A DNA stretch of 23,119 bases from Dehalococcoidales bacterium (GTDB taxonomy: Bacteria > Chloroflexota > Dehalococcoidia > Dehalococcoidales > UBA5760): NCBI GenBank assembly GCA_028710655.1, contig JAQTTS010000004.1, forward strand, positions 1 through 23,119. Reading direction: 5' to 3'. The position numbers were made by a program, and so were the translations under genes. The notes below the pieces were generated by a model. It searched no databases, was not told where the DNA came from, and worked only from the letters and a program-made list of their open reading frames with translations. Positions 22,900 to 23,119 of the stretch are shown here, in pieces. Numbering within the stretch: position 1 is the stretch's first letter; every line of letters begins with the position of its first letter.

Positions 22900-23119
22900 A
22901 TGAAAATTAGTGCAAGGAATATACTCAAGGGTAAGGTGAAGAGCATCAAACCCGGTGTGGTCAATACGGAGGTAGTGATTGAACTCTCGGGTGGAGAGAT
23001 TGTCACATCAATCATCACGAAGGAGTCCGCCGAAGGACTATCCCTAGCTAAAGGCAAGGATGTCTATGCCGTAATCAAAGCCTCGAATGTGATGATTGCC
23101 ATTGATTGCTGCTGGTTCC
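22900..23119 (+). CDS. molbindin (Mop/TOBE) molybdate- or tungstate-binding protein, 3' end cut by window
   Basis: The frame from ATG 22900, preceded by AAGGAGGTG 5 bases upstream, runs 73 codons to the window edge without a stop. It matches molbindin, a small cytoplasmic protein of about 70 residues that binds molybdate or tungstate as an oligomer. MKISARNILKGKVKSIKPG, VVIELSGGEIVTSIITKES and LAKGKDVYAVIKASNVMI follow the Mop/TOBE pattern closely. The reading continues past the point where molbindin normally ends (after VMIAID), adding CCWF, so the protein may have a short tail or a second domain to the right. Its place after tupABC supports a role in buffering imported tungstate or molybdate. 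Confidence 0.9.
   Translation, partial: MKISARNILKGKVKSIKPGVVNTEVVIELSGGEIVTSIITKESAEGLSLAKGKDVYAVIKASNVMIAIDCCWF

Overview
The window looks like an ordinary chromosomal stretch of an anaerobic bacterium. The best taxonomic clue is the fused mannosyl-3-phosphoglycerate synthase/phosphatase (14955-17000). This two-domain enzyme, MgsD, was characterised in Dehalococcoides. A tungstate uptake system with a molybdenum/tungsten-cofactor type riboswitch, an ADP-forming acyl-CoA synthetase fused to an acetyltransferase, and a roughly 50% GC composition also fit the Dehalococcoidia (Chloroflexota). The placement is inference; no rRNA or other marker gene is present. I saw no tRNA, rRNA, insertion sequence, phage gene or CRISPR array.

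Layout. Positions 1-1484 (minus) carry a 23S rRNA pseudouridine synthase followed, with a one-base TAATG overlap, by a methyltransferase that runs off the left edge. Divergent from it is a 900-residue GNAT plus acyl-CoA synthetase fusion (1658-4360). Next come, all on minus, an HtrA-type lipoprotein protease (4545-5738), a small unknown protein (6240-6479) downstream of an orphan TRAP solute-binding lipoprotein (6549-7640), and an atypical Fpg/Nei-like protein lacking key catalytic residues (7825-8652). Positions 8653-12231 (plus) hold small proteins I do not recognise and a large exported protein with Ig-like repeats and a C-terminal membrane anchor. A long hairpin separates this from a convergent minus-strand pair, a tandem universal stress protein and an ArsB/NhaD-type transporter (12379-14695), which has a near-consensus promoter.

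The right third looks metabolically coherent. mgsD makes the compatible solute mannosylglycerate. Facing it tail to tail is a GH38 alpha-mannosidase (17051-19591), which could plausibly turn over mannosylglycerate or another alpha-mannoside. Then comes a tungstate ABC transporter operon, tupA-tupB-tupC (19929-22617). Its leader contains a consensus-like promoter overlapped by a 7-bp dyad, a structured RNA resembling the Moco/Tuco riboswitch, and an intrinsic terminator. After tupC, a separate strong promoter drives a molbindin (Mop/TOBE) gene cut by the right edge. The tup-mop block therefore combines metal oxyanion import, cofactor-sensing control and intracellular oxyanion binding.

The most interesting items are the riboswitch-terminator leader with its dyad, the mgsD/GH38 pairing, the Fpg-like protein without its catalytic proline, the GNAT-synthetase fusion that keeps its phospho-histidine, and a seven-codon ORF with a ribosome site whose codons form one arm of a 13-bp hairpin (9839-9889). 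Several starts were moved inward from the longest open frame because a good ribosome-binding site sits in front of an internal start: the TRAP protein, the GH38 enzyme, the stress protein, the 101-residue protein and the surface protein.
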